From Candidatus Sulfopaludibacter sp. SbA3 (lineage in GTDB: Bacteria; Acidobacteriota; Terriglobia; Bryobacterales; Bryobacteraceae): a stretch of 32,508 nt of DNA. The DNA is taken from assembly GCA_945893365.1 (NCBI GenBank), contig CAMDED010000085.1, forward strand, positions 1-32,508, given 5' to 3'. Shown here one piece after another: positions 24,680 to 32,508 of this stretch. The notes under the pieces are model-generated. The model had not been told where the DNA came from and searched no databases. It saw only the letters and a list, made by a program, of their open reading frames with translations. Position 1 is the first letter of the stretch; each line of letters begins with the position of its first letter. The position numbers and the translations under genes are program-made.

Positions 24680-26954
24680 AGTGAAGCGTGGCGCCGGGTC
24701 CGTCATTGGAGGTCGCCCAAAGGCGTCCGCCATGGCTCTGCAGGATGGAACGGCTAATCGAGAGGCCCATGCCCATGCCGTCGGGCTTGGTGGTGTAGAA
24801 GGCATCAAAAATCCTTCCCAATGTCTTCGGGTCAAGCCCGGTTCCCGAGTCCTGAACGGTTACCTGGACGTGGTCCGCGTCGACGTTCCTGATGGTGATC
24901 ACTAGTTGCCGCGCCCGCTCACTAGCACTGCTCATCGCTTCGATAGCATTCATGACCAGGTTCAGCATCACCTGCTGCAACTGCACCCGATCGCCGAAAA
25001 CAGGGAAAACGTCGTCCGAACACAACGTCCGGATCGTTACCCTGTTTCTCTTCGCTTCCTCCGCGACGAGCGCGAGGACTTCCCGGATTGTTTGATCCAG
25101 GTCCAGCTTTTCTCTGGGCGGCCCAGTCCTTTTTGTCAGCGTCCTTATGCGGGCGATCACTTCACCGGCTCGTTTCCCGTCATGAACAATGTCGCGGACA
25201 GCTTCACGGGCTTCGTCTACGTCAGGCGCATCTCCGTCCAGCCACCGCAGGCAGGCGCTGCCGTTGCTGACGATGCCCGCCAGCGGCTGGTTGACTTCAT
25301 GCGCAATCGAAGCGGCCAGTTCCCCCATCATGCTCACGCGGTTGATGTGGGCGAGATCTGCCTCGAGTTGGTGCAGCCGCTCGCGCTCCTCCTCGGCAAG
25401 CTTCCGCTCTGTAATATCCATCGAAGTGCCGACCAGTTGAACGAGGTCTCCCGCGTCATTCAGGACAGGGTGCCGAATCATGTAAACATGCCTGACCGTT
25501 CCGCCGGGCAGCAAGATCCTGAACTCCACCGAGGTATCTATTTTTTCGCGGACTGACTTATGAAAGGTCGCATCGACCTTCGCCAAGTCCTCGGGGAGGA
25601 TTCGCTGGAAGACTCTTTCCCCGGTCAGTGGAGCCTGCCGCGGATCGATTCCGTAGATTCGGAACAAGTCCTCGGACCAGTAGACATATTCGCCGGTGGC
25701 GGCATCCCAGGCCCAACTGCCCGTATTGGTCAGCCTTTGCGATTCCGCCAGATAAGCTTCGCTTCGCCGCAGAGCCTCTTCCATCCGCTTGCGATCGTCG
25801 ATGTCAGCGCTTGTGCCGTACCACTTGACGATGTTTGCTGCCTCGTCATGCAGCGGCACGCTGCGGATCAACAGCCAGCGATACTGCCCGTCCGCCCTGC
25901 GAACGCGCGCCTCGAATTCCATGGCCTTCCCGGACGCGATCGCAGCAGTCCATGCCTCCAGAAAATGCGTGCGGTCCTCGGGATGAACGGCGATTTCCCA
26001 ACCAAAGCCAAGGCCCTGCTCGAGAGAGAGCCCGCTGAATTCGAGCCAGCGCCGATTGATAAAGTCGACGGAGCCATCCGGAAGCGCGCTCCAGACGAAC
26101 GCCGGAATAGTGTCGATCGTCAGCCGGAAACGCGCTTCGTTACTCCGCAACGTTTCATAAAGAACTGCGAGCTGCTGCGCGCTGTCGTTCAACACCCGTC
26201 CGAGTTCGGCGAGTTCGTCTTCGCCCTGGATGGCGACTCGATGCCCGAAGTCGCCCTTCGCCAACGCCCGGGCGCCGGCCTCCAGTTGGGAAAGAGGGTC
26301 GATGACTGACCGGGTAACATTCCAGCCGAGCACGACGGCGACCAGCAATGTGAGCAACGCGGCGGCAGGGAGAACGAGAACGAGTTCCCGCCTTGCCTGG
26401 TAACCACTCTCGATCGCCTCCGCTCGCTCCTGGGCTAGACCTGCTTCGACCTTCCGCACAAGTAACGAACTCAGTTGGACGAGTGCTTGCACCTGGTTAT
26501 TCATGCGATGGTCTACTGCGACCCAGTCGCCGGCGGAGGCCAGGTCCAGAGCAGTATCGAGCTGAGCCGGCAGGGTGACACGCAGAGTATCGAGCGCACT
26601 GCGGATGACCGGATCCTCCTGTGCATCGGTTGACGACTCGATCAGTTGCCTGCATTGGGCGACATTTTCCGTGAATTCTACGCGGAGCAAGGCAGCTTCA
26701 GTCCTGAACCGGCGAATATCCCGAGTGCTTGCCAGTACGGCCAGGTTGTCTCTGAACGTATCTATGTCAAAGTGAACCCGGATGACGGCGAGGGAGATCC
26801 GATCGGCCTTCGCCAGTTGCTCGGCCGGAGCCGCGGTCATCCTGAAGAGCCAAACCGCAACGGCGTCGGCGACCAGCATCGCCACGACGATTATCACGAA
26901 GCAGGCTGCCAGACGCGTCCCGATCCTGGCGCTGCCGAGGGGATACGAAGTCAT
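24597..26954 (-). CDS. Membrane sensor histidine kinase with HAMP and two PAS domains
   Basis: The kinase has 785 residues. A membrane segment (about 16-37), a periplasmic helical domain (40-188) and a second membrane segment (190-211) lead into a HAMP linker (WNVTRSVIDPLSQLEAGARA). Two PAS domains follow (about 274-395 and 400-520), with WLLIRSVPLHDEAANIVKWYG and MIRHPVLNDAGDLVQLVGTS. The HisKA box SIAHEVNQPLAGI has His552. The ATPase domain shows NLVMNAIEAM, QDSGTGL and MGMGLSISRSIL. It should autophosphorylate in response to a periplasmic or PAS signal. It lies 51 bases after a solute-binding lipoprotein gene and is probably co-transcribed with it, suggesting ligand-bound sensing. No response regulator gene adjoins it. 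No clear ribosome binding site precedes the ATG. Confidence 0.93.
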   Translation of the reverse strand: MTSYPLGSARIGTRLAACFVIIVVAMLVADAVAVWLFRMTAAPAEQLAKADRISLAVIRVHFDIDTFRDNLAVLASTRDIRRFRTEAALLRVEFTENVAQCRQLIESSTDAQEDPVIRSALDTLRVTLPAQLDTALDLASAGDWVAVDHRMNNQVQALVQLSSLLVRKVEAGLAQERAEAIESGYQARRELVLVLPAAALLTLLVAVVLGWNVTRSVIDPLSQLEAGARALAKGDFGHRVAIQGEDELAELGRVLNDSAQQLAVLYETLRSNEARFRLTIDTIPAFVWSALPDGSVDFINRRWLEFSGLSLEQGLGFGWEIAVHPEDRTHFLEAWTAAIASGKAMEFEARVRRADGQYRWLLIRSVPLHDEAANIVKWYGTSADIDDRKRMEEALRRSEAYLAESQRLTNTGSWAWDAATGEYVYWSEDLFRIYGIDPRQAPLTGERVFQRILPEDLAKVDATFHKSVREKIDTSVEFRILLPGGTVRHVYMIRHPVLNDAGDLVQLVGTSMDITERKLAEEERERLHQLEADLAHINRVSMMGELAASIAHEVNQPLAGIVSNGSACLRWLDGDAPDVDEAREAVRDIVHDGKRAGEVIARIRTLTKRTGPPREKLDLDQTIREVLALVAEEAKRNRVTIRTLCSDDVFPVFGDRVQLQQVMLNLVMNAIEAMSSASERARQLVITIRNVDADHVQVTVQDSGTGLDPKTLGRIFDAFYTTKPDGMGMGLSISRSILQSHGGRLWATSNDGPGATLHFTLPKYQPVVSDAVFAVGSPGSDESAK

Positions 26955-27005
26955 GGTTGTCGCTGCCTACGCTTTACAGTTAGCAGTCCAGGGTACCATC
27001 CCTGA

Positions 27006-28352
27006 TTATGGTGCGCCGGTGGCCGAAGCCGGCGCTTTGAGCGCCGTGATCTGCATCAAATTGCGTTGCAGCGCTGCGGCAGCTTGTGCCGCAGAGGTCT
27101 TCCTCGTTAGCACTGAATGGACCGCTTCAAAATAGGCCCGGGAAACCGCCGGGTACAGCTTACCGGTCGCGGTAGACGGCCGGGAGATCAAGCTCTTCCT
27201 GTAAACCTGCAAATGAGTCGATAAGTAGGGATATTCGGCCACCACCTCGGGATCGCTATACAGATCGGGGATGGTTGGCGGCATTCCAGTAATCAGACAG
27301 TTCCTGCGCTGCTCGTCGCGACTGCTTAGAAAGCCGACCAGCATCGCCGCCTCGCGGGGGTGGCGGGAGTGTCTGGAAACACCATAGCCGGTGGCGGCGA
27401 AAGTTGCTGCAACGCCTCTCCGCCCCTCGGGCAACGGCGCTACTTGTAATCTGTCTCTTGTGGGTGATCCTGCTGCACGGACGATGACGTACCCAAACGA
27501 CCAGCTGCGCATGAAGGCAGCTTGTCCTGCCTGCCAGAGATTTAATGAATCCCATTCCTTGTATGCGACCACGCCCGGCGGAGAAATGGAGCCTAACCAG
27601 CGTGCCGCCCTCTCCCATGCGCGGACCGAATGCGGGTTGTCCACGGTGACTGTTCCGTTTTCGATCACTGTCCCGCCGCTTTCCGAGGCCTGCCATTCGA
27701 GCGCATTGCAAGTAAGAGCCTCAGACGGAGCTCCTGGCCAGACATAACCCCAGAAGTCCGCGTGTCCCCTGGCACGCTCCCCCTTCTGAATTCGCGCGGC
27801 CATTGCTTCAAGTTCTTCCCAATTCTTCGGCGGCTCGCGGTAGCCGTATTGACGCAGCAGATCGACTCTGTAAAATAGCGCTCCAACAGCCATGGTGTAG
27901 GGCAAGGCGACCAGCTTGCCTTTTACACTATAGCTGGCAATCAGCTCAGGGAAGTGCGCTGCGATCTCGCGCTCCGGGATGTATGTTCGAAGATCGACGA
28001 ATTCGTCAGCGAGGATTTCGGGCCAGATCACGTCGATACCGTAGACATCCGGCACGCTTGCTCTTCCAGCCAGGAGGCTCCGCCAGGTCGCCAGTTGCTC
28101 CACTGCGGGCTCCGGAGCCGGAAGCACCTCAACCCGGATACCACTTCGGGCAGTGAACGTCTTCAGCGTCTCGTTCATCCGCTGCTGGGAGCCCTTGTCT
28201 GACCAGAGTTGGTGAATCAGGGTGATGGTAATGCCGGCTGCCGGTTTCGAGGATTCTCTGCAGCCTTGCCCTGTCAAGAGTACGAGAACACAAGCGCCGA
28301 CCACAACGTATGATCGAGCCCGCGGGACCACCGATGGACCTGAGCATTTCAT
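27006..28352 (-). CDS. ABC-type solute-binding lipoprotein (family 1)
   Basis: This 448-residue protein has a signal peptide and a candidate lipidation site at Cys31 (VLVLLTGQGC; the -3 residue is not ideal). The mature protein shows family-1 carbohydrate-type binding-protein features: LIHQLWSDKGSQQRMNETLK, IDVIWPEILADEFVDLRTYI, ALPYTMAVGALFYRVDLLRQ, WQAGQAAFMRSWSFGYV and ATGYGVSRHSRHPREAAMLV. It would bind a sugar or similar solute outside the inner membrane. No permease or ATPase gene is nearby. The gene directly downstream on the same strand is a sensor kinase, so a sensing rather than uptake role is plausible. AGGAGGT three bases before the ATG fixes the start. Confidence 0.92.
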   Translation of the reverse strand: MKCSGPSVVPRARSYVVVGACVLVLLTGQGCRESSKPAAGITITLIHQLWSDKGSQQRMNETLKTFTARSGIRVEVLPAPEPAVEQLATWRSLLAGRASVPDVYGIDVIWPEILADEFVDLRTYIPEREIAAHFPELIASYSVKGKLVALPYTMAVGALFYRVDLLRQYGYREPPKNWEELEAMAARIQKGERARGHADFWGYVWPGAPSEALTCNALEWQASESGGTVIENGTVTVDNPHSVRAWERAARWLGSISPPGVVAYKEWDSLNLWQAGQAAFMRSWSFGYVIVRAAGSPTRDRLQVAPLPEGRRGVAATFAATGYGVSRHSRHPREAAMLVGFLSSRDEQRRNCLITGMPPTIPDLYSDPEVVAEYPYLSTHLQVYRKSLISRPSTATGKLYPAVSRAYFEAVHSVLTRKTSAAQAAAALQRNLMQITALKAPASATGAP

Positions 28353-28355
28353 GCG

Positions 28356-28362
28356 ACCTCCT
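28356..28362 (-). promoter_or_regulatory. Ribosome binding site of the solute-binding protein gene
   Basis: A consensus AGGAGGT on the minus strand, three bases before the ATG at 28352. Confidence 0.75.
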
Positions 28363-28397
28363 GCGATTGCGGCCGGGCCGCTCTGCTCACCGCGCCT

Positions 28398-29215
28398 TCA
28401 AGCCAGTGCGTCGGCCACCTGCGTTCCGTCCTGAACGTGCCTATTGTAGTAGTTTTTGCCTCCTCCAACTGGTGAGTCCCCGTTGATGGACGCCGAGCCG
28501 GCAACCCCTTGTTGGGCATCCATGCTGTTCGTGACGGCGTTGACGGTTTCGATCGCTTCCAGGGCCGGAGCGCACGCGGCGCCCCCTCGCATCCAGACGC
28601 GCTGCGTGCGCTGGCGCCTTCGATGCTTAGACTGACTGAATTGTGGGAGGCGCCGTCCACGGTAGATGTCGTAATGCGGGAAGGATTGGTCGGGAGTGAC
28701 CCCCAATCGGCCGGCGGTGTGAAGCCCAAAATCGTGACACAGAGCCGTTCATAGTTGCGACCGGGGGGAGAGGCAAGTTGGTAAGCGAATTGGTGGTGAA
28801 TTCGGAGGGACCTCCGCGCCCTCGGTCTGCAGCAGGGCCGTCTGGCCCGTCACTTCCACCGACTGCGCCGCACCGCCAACGACCAGGGAGGCGTCTACAC
28901 GCACGGTGGTGTTGATGGTGACGCGGATGTTTCGTTGTGTGAAGGTCTGGAAACCTTCTCGCGAAATTTCTATTTCGTCTGTGCCGGGCGGGATCGCAGG
29001 AAAGGTGTACGACCCGTCAACATTGGTTCCCGGTTTCGCGAAACTGGCTGGTTTGCCATGGGTGATTTTGACCTTACCGCCGGGAACGCTGGCAGTAGAG
29101 GGGTCCATGACGTTTCCCACCGGCGATCCGTACAGCCCCAATGCACGGCCGTTTGCACGAGCAGCGACACCGTGAACGCCGCAAACATTGCAGCAAAACG
29201 CAAGTGAGGGAGCAT
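28398..29215 (-). pseudogene. TonB-dependent receptor, frameshifted and truncated
   Basis: From ATG 29215 the frame gives a signal peptide (MLPHLRFAAMFAAFTVSLLV). After a frameshift near 29150 a carboxypeptidase-regulatory domain follows: GNVMDPSTASVPGGKVKITH, GSYTFPAIPPGTDEIEISRE and QSVEVTGQTALLQTEGAEV. Further frame changes are needed to read the plug-domain segments NSLTNLPLPP, GFTPPADWGSLPTNP, NSVSLSIEGASA and RVWMRGGAACAPALEAIETV with MDAQQGVAGSASIN. The ORF ends soon after, so the whole beta-barrel (about 700 residues) is missing. The order of segments matches the large TonB receptors common in Acidobacteriota. At least four indels plus truncation make it a clear pseudogene. It lies just upstream of the solute-binding protein gene, on the same strand. 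Confidence 0.82.
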
Positions 29216-29440
29216 ATCTCGGCAAGACTCCTTCCTTCCAGGCGCTTCTCACCTTTCCCACGTTTGAGTCGCGGGCACCCGTCGACCCTTCGCGAGTGGC
29301 CGGCGAATATTATAGGCCCACACCGTTGTCAAGGGCAGCTAAAACGTCGAGATGGCGAAATTCACCACCTGCGTGCTCGACTACTCGACGTGGCCTTGGG
29401 TTACCATAGCGCATTGGCACGATCCCGCTCAAATCGCCGG
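29216..29440. other. Divergent spacer between TonB relic and propeller kinase
   Basis: This 225-base region should carry the promoter of the kinase on the plus strand and the old receptor promoter on the minus strand. On the minus side an AAGGAG lies about 14 bases before the receptor ATG. No operator-like repeat was found by eye. Confidence 0.4.
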
Positions 29441-32400
29441 ATGCAAAGCTGCGCGGGGGCGCTGTGCCTTCTGCGGCTTGCCGTCACTCTGAGTGCAGCG
29501 GAACCGGCCTTGGTGAGACTCGCTGTAAGCGAAGGCAAGGACATCCGCTTTGCCCATCTGACCACCACGAACGGCTTGTCCCCGGGCGGAATCCCAGGCA
29601 TTTTACAGGACGGCCAGGGTTTCCTATGGTTCAACACCTCGGGTGCGCTGAATCGTTACGATGGTTATCAGTTCAAATCCTACCGGCGAGATCTATCCCA
29701 CCCGAACTACCCGGCGGGTTCCCTGCACCATGTTCTAAAAGACCGGGCGGGCTATTTATGGGTCAGCAACAACTCATCTTTGGATCGGTTCGATCCCCGC
29801 ACCGAAACCTCGATGCGCTGGCCGATCGATCGCGACGGTCCGCATAGTGTGCTCGGGCCGGTTTGGCACATGAACCAGGATCAGGCCGGGATCATGTGGC
29901 TGGCCACTTCCAACGGCCTGCATCGGCTGGACCCCTCAACCGGAGGGTTCCGGCACTACTTTCACGATCCGGCTGATCCAGCGACTCTAGGCAGTTCGAT
30001 GGTGCGATCCACCTACGAGGATCGGGAGGGAACGCTGTGGGTATGCACGTTGGCCGGTCTCGAGGTCTTCGACCGGCGCACGGAGAAAGTGACGGAGCGG
30101 ATCCACCTCAACATGGCAGGGGCGCGCGAAATCAGGGCGCTTGAGGACCACTTTGGTGCGCTGTGGATCATTTACACCTCCGGAAACGGTCTGGCCTCAT
30201 GGGATCGCCATTCACGACGGCTGACGTTGTACTCGTTCAAGGACCGGGAGCCTCCGGGATCACAGCTGAGTGGAGTGTCCGGAATCCACGAAGACGCTGA
30301 TGGCAATTTGTGGCTAGCCACGTACGGTAGCGGTCTGGTCAAAATTGATCCCAGCCGGCGCAGCGCGATTCGATACCGCAATTCACTGCTCGATCCCGAC
30401 AGCCTCAGTAACGACATGCTGGGTTCGGTGTTTGAGGACCGCGAGGGCAACATTTGGGCCGGCTCCGGGACTGGTGGAGTGAACCGCTTTCAGAGAAAGC
30501 CGCTGCCGTTCCGGCGATACCGCCATGATAGTGACAATCCGCAGAGCCTTCTGCGAACAGCCGTAAGCAGCGTATATGCGGATAGCCACGACAACATCTG
30601 GGTGGGCAGCGCCTTCGGGCTGACGCGCATTGACGGTAACACTGGAGCACACAGCTTCTTCCGAAATGCGGGGGGAGGTAGGAAGAACCTTTCCAACACG
30701 TTTGTAGTCTCGATCGTCGAGGGCGGCTCCGGCTACATGTGGTTCGGGACTTATGGCGGAGGGTTAAACCGGTACGATCCACGGACTGGAACATTTGCCG
30801 CGTTTCGGCACAACCCCGCCGATTCTCATAGCCTGAGCAACGATATCGTTTACGCCTTGATGGTGGATCGTCAGGGTACCCTCTGGGCTGGAACGGACGA
30901 TGGCCTCAACCGCCTTGAAGACCCAGTTACCGGCCGCTTCCGCTCGTGGAAGGCGGGGCCGGCCCGCTCAACGTCGCAGGAAGTGCCTGCAATCGTCCAG
31001 GATCCGAACGGAGCCCTCTGGTTGGTCAGTGGGACGCTTCAGCGCTTCGATCCAGCTACCGAACGCTTCACCTCCTATACATTCGATTTTTCCGGAACGG
31101 GGAAAGTGGACCGGCAGAGTTCCACCACTCTGGGTGCGTCGGCAACGACGACAGTGAATAGCTTCCTTGCTATCGATCACGCGGGCGTTTTGTGGGTGGC
31201 TACGCCCAATGGACTCCTGCGCTTCAATCGCGAGCGAGAGGAATTCACTACCTACGACGAGCGCGATGGCTTGCCGGCCAGTTCCGTCCTGGGCATGGTC
31301 GAAGATCGCAACGGCAACCTCTGGGTAGGCACCGACGGCGGGCTATCCCGATTCGACCCGCGCACGAAGACCTTCACGAATTACTATGAGGCCGACGGCT
31401 TAGCCGGCAACGCGTTCGAGGGCTTTCCGGCTGCGTGCCAATCCCGGCGCGGGCAGATGTTCTTCGGCAGCAAGAGCGGACTCACGTCGTTTTGGCCGGA
31501 GCAGATCGTCGAACCGCCATCCGTCCCGCCGGTCGTCCTGACCGGATTCTCGTTAAGGAACCAGCCGGTTGCGCCCGGCGCGGGCTCGCTTCTGGCAAAC
31601 TCCATCACGTTTACACCGTCCTTGACAATGTCTCACGAGCAGAATCTCTTCTCCTTCGAGTTTGCGGCTCTGAGCTACGTGGATCCCGCACGGAACCAGT
31701 ATCGGTACATGCTTGAGGGCCTTGACCGTTCCTGGAATCGGGTGAACGCCCAGCACAGGCTGGCTACTTTCACTACATTGCCTACGGGCGACTACACGCT
31801 GCGTATTCAGGGATCGAACAATCGCGGCGTGTGGAATGAGCAGGGAGTTGCATTACGCCTGAAGATCCTTCCTCCCTGGTGGGGGACGTGGTGGTTCCGC
31901 GGGATTTCCGCGGTTGTTCTTCTGCTGCTGATTTGGGTAGCTTGGTGGTTCCGTGTGAGGCAACTTCAGAGGGAGTTCAAAAAGCTTCAGGATGTGATCG
32001 AAACCATTCCGGCCATGGCCTGGACCGCTCGTCCGGACGGTTCGAATGTGTTCGCAAATGGGCAGTGGGCCGAATATACAGGATTGTCCGCGCAGGATTC
32101 GGCTGGTTCAGATTGGACGGCGCCGGTTCACCCCGACGATCGCCAGTTATGCTCGGAGAAGTGGCGAGCATCCCTCACTACTGGAGATCCATTCGAATTT
32201 GAGGGGCGCTTCCGCCGGGTTCGGGACGGGGAATATCGCTGGCTGCTGGCCCGCAGTGTGCCTCTGCGCGACGGGGGCGGAAATATTGTCAGGTGGTATG
32301 GAGTTCTCACGGACATCGAGGACCGCAAGCGAGCCCAGGAAGAACGGGACAGGCTGCGGCAAATCGAAGCGGATCTCGCGCACATCAACCGCGTGAGCAT

Positions 32401-32508
32401 GATGGGGGAATTGGCCGCGTCGATCGCTCATGAGGTCAACCAGCCGCTATCCGGGATAGTGAGTAACGGCAGCGCGTGCCTGCGGTGGCTGGCTGGAGAT
32501 GCGCCCAA
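29441..32508 (+). CDS. Propeller-type sensor histidine kinase, cut by window edge
   Basis: From ATG 29441 the frame is open to the window end (1,022 codons seen). A signal-like N-terminus (MQSCAGALCLLRLAVTLSAA) precedes 14 two-component-regulator propeller repeats with a W/F-centred motif, for example EDADGNLWLATYGSGLVKID and EDRNGNLWVGTDGGLSRFDP; this number would make two seven-bladed propellers. A Y_Y_Y domain (about 31600-31870, YRYMLEGLDRSWNRV) and a membrane segment (VVLLLLIWVAWWF) follow. Then come a PAS domain (about 31990-32330) and the start of HisKA (SIAHEVNQPLSGI). The ATPase domain lies beyond the edge. Such kinases usually sense oligosaccharides outside the inner membrane. The start has only a weak ribosome binding site. 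Confidence 0.9.
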   Translation, partial: MQSCAGALCLLRLAVTLSAAEPALVRLAVSEGKDIRFAHLTTTNGLSPGGIPGILQDGQGFLWFNTSGALNRYDGYQFKSYRRDLSHPNYPAGSLHHVLKDRAGYLWVSNNSSLDRFDPRTETSMRWPIDRDGPHSVLGPVWHMNQDQAGIMWLATSNGLHRLDPSTGGFRHYFHDPADPATLGSSMVRSTYEDREGTLWVCTLAGLEVFDRRTEKVTERIHLNMAGAREIRALEDHFGALWIIYTSGNGLASWDRHSRRLTLYSFKDREPPGSQLSGVSGIHEDADGNLWLATYGSGLVKIDPSRRSAIRYRNSLLDPDSLSNDMLGSVFEDREGNIWAGSGTGGVNRFQRKPLPFRRYRHDSDNPQSLLRTAVSSVYADSHDNIWVGSAFGLTRIDGNTGAHSFFRNAGGGRKNLSNTFVVSIVEGGSGYMWFGTYGGGLNRYDPRTGTFAAFRHNPADSHSLSNDIVYALMVDRQGTLWAGTDDGLNRLEDPVTGRFRSWKAGPARSTSQEVPAIVQDPNGALWLVSGTLQRFDPATERFTSYTFDFSGTGKVDRQSSTTLGASATTTVNSFLAIDHAGVLWVATPNGLLRFNREREEFTTYDERDGLPASSVLGMVEDRNGNLWVGTDGGLSRFDPRTKTFTNYYEADGLAGNAFEGFPAACQSRRGQMFFGSKSGLTSFWPEQIVEPPSVPPVVLTGFSLRNQPVAPGAGSLLANSITFTPSLTMSHEQNLFSFEFAALSYVDPARNQYRYMLEGLDRSWNRVNAQHRLATFTTLPTGDYTLRIQGSNNRGVWNEQGVALRLKILPPWWGTWWFRGISAVVLLLLIWVAWWFRVRQLQREFKKLQDVIETIPAMAWTARPDGSNVFANGQWAEYTGLSAQDSAGSDWTAPVHPDDRQLCSEKWRASLTTGDPFEFEGRFRRVRDGEYRWLLARSVPLRDGGGNIVRWYGVLTDIEDRKRAQEERDRLRQIEADLAHINRVSMMGELAASIAHEVNQPLSGIVSNGSACLRWLAGDAP

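Noticed and set aside
1-32508. CRISPR array or complete rRNA/tRNA genes.
   Set aside because: No regularly spaced direct repeats and no complete structural RNA were seen on either strand by eye; a covariance-model search was not possible here.

Overview
The window most resembles a chromosomal segment of a soil Acidobacteriota (Bryobacterales/Solibacter-like). The reasons are a sensor kinase with a periplasmic two-component-regulator propeller, a TonB-dependent receptor relic with an N-terminal carboxypeptidase-regulatory domain, an Omp85 protein beside an NTP/NDP-type transporter, and generally high GC. This assignment comes from protein families; no marker gene is present.

Region 1 (1-8080) is accessory DNA. 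It starts with a transposase relic (minus strand) abutting the last codons of an unknown gene. Then come an excisionase-like gene, a tyrosine integrase and one large cargo gene joining an HD phosphohydrolase domain to an Hsp90-type ATPase. A 31-nt tRNA 3' end (4952-4982) closes this block and looks like the attachment-site duplicate of a compact integrative island. Beyond it lies decayed material: a small antitoxin-like gene with a frameshifted zeta-toxin gene, a small ORF, a frameshifted P27-type phage terminase small subunit, and a degenerate IS630 transposase that ends inside an acetate kinase gene.

Region 2 (8080-19967, minus strand) is a long, tightly packed gene run. In transcription order it holds an Omp85-family barrel, an exported kinase-like protein, a nucleotide-type transporter fused to a truncated endonuclease/exonuclease/phosphatase domain, a DedA-rhodanese membrane protein, phosphoketolase (xfp), transketolase (tkt), ribose-5-phosphate isomerase B (rpiB), transaldolase (tal) and the stub of acetate kinase (ackA). 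The last five form a phosphoketolase/pentose-phosphate module that could turn sugar phosphates into acetyl phosphate. xfp, tkt, rpiB and tal are joined by four-base ATGA overlaps. The acetate kinase that would finish the route is broken after about 38 codons.

Region 3 (20271-32508) holds a divergent glycogen debranching enzyme (glgX), then a patch of broken genes (frameshifted atypical receiver, 3' end of an outer-membrane barrel, short TetR) around a small STAS-like gene. A solute-binding lipoprotein with a PAS histidine kinase follows on the minus strand. A TonB-receptor pseudogene comes next, and finally a second, large propeller-type histidine kinase that runs off the right edge. The two kinases have almost identical phosphoacceptor regions.

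The strongest candidates for something new are the small integrase/HD-Hsp90 island, the exported kinase-like protein between Omp85 and the transporter, and the phosphoketolase-derived scar at the end of the transporter-phosphatase fusion.
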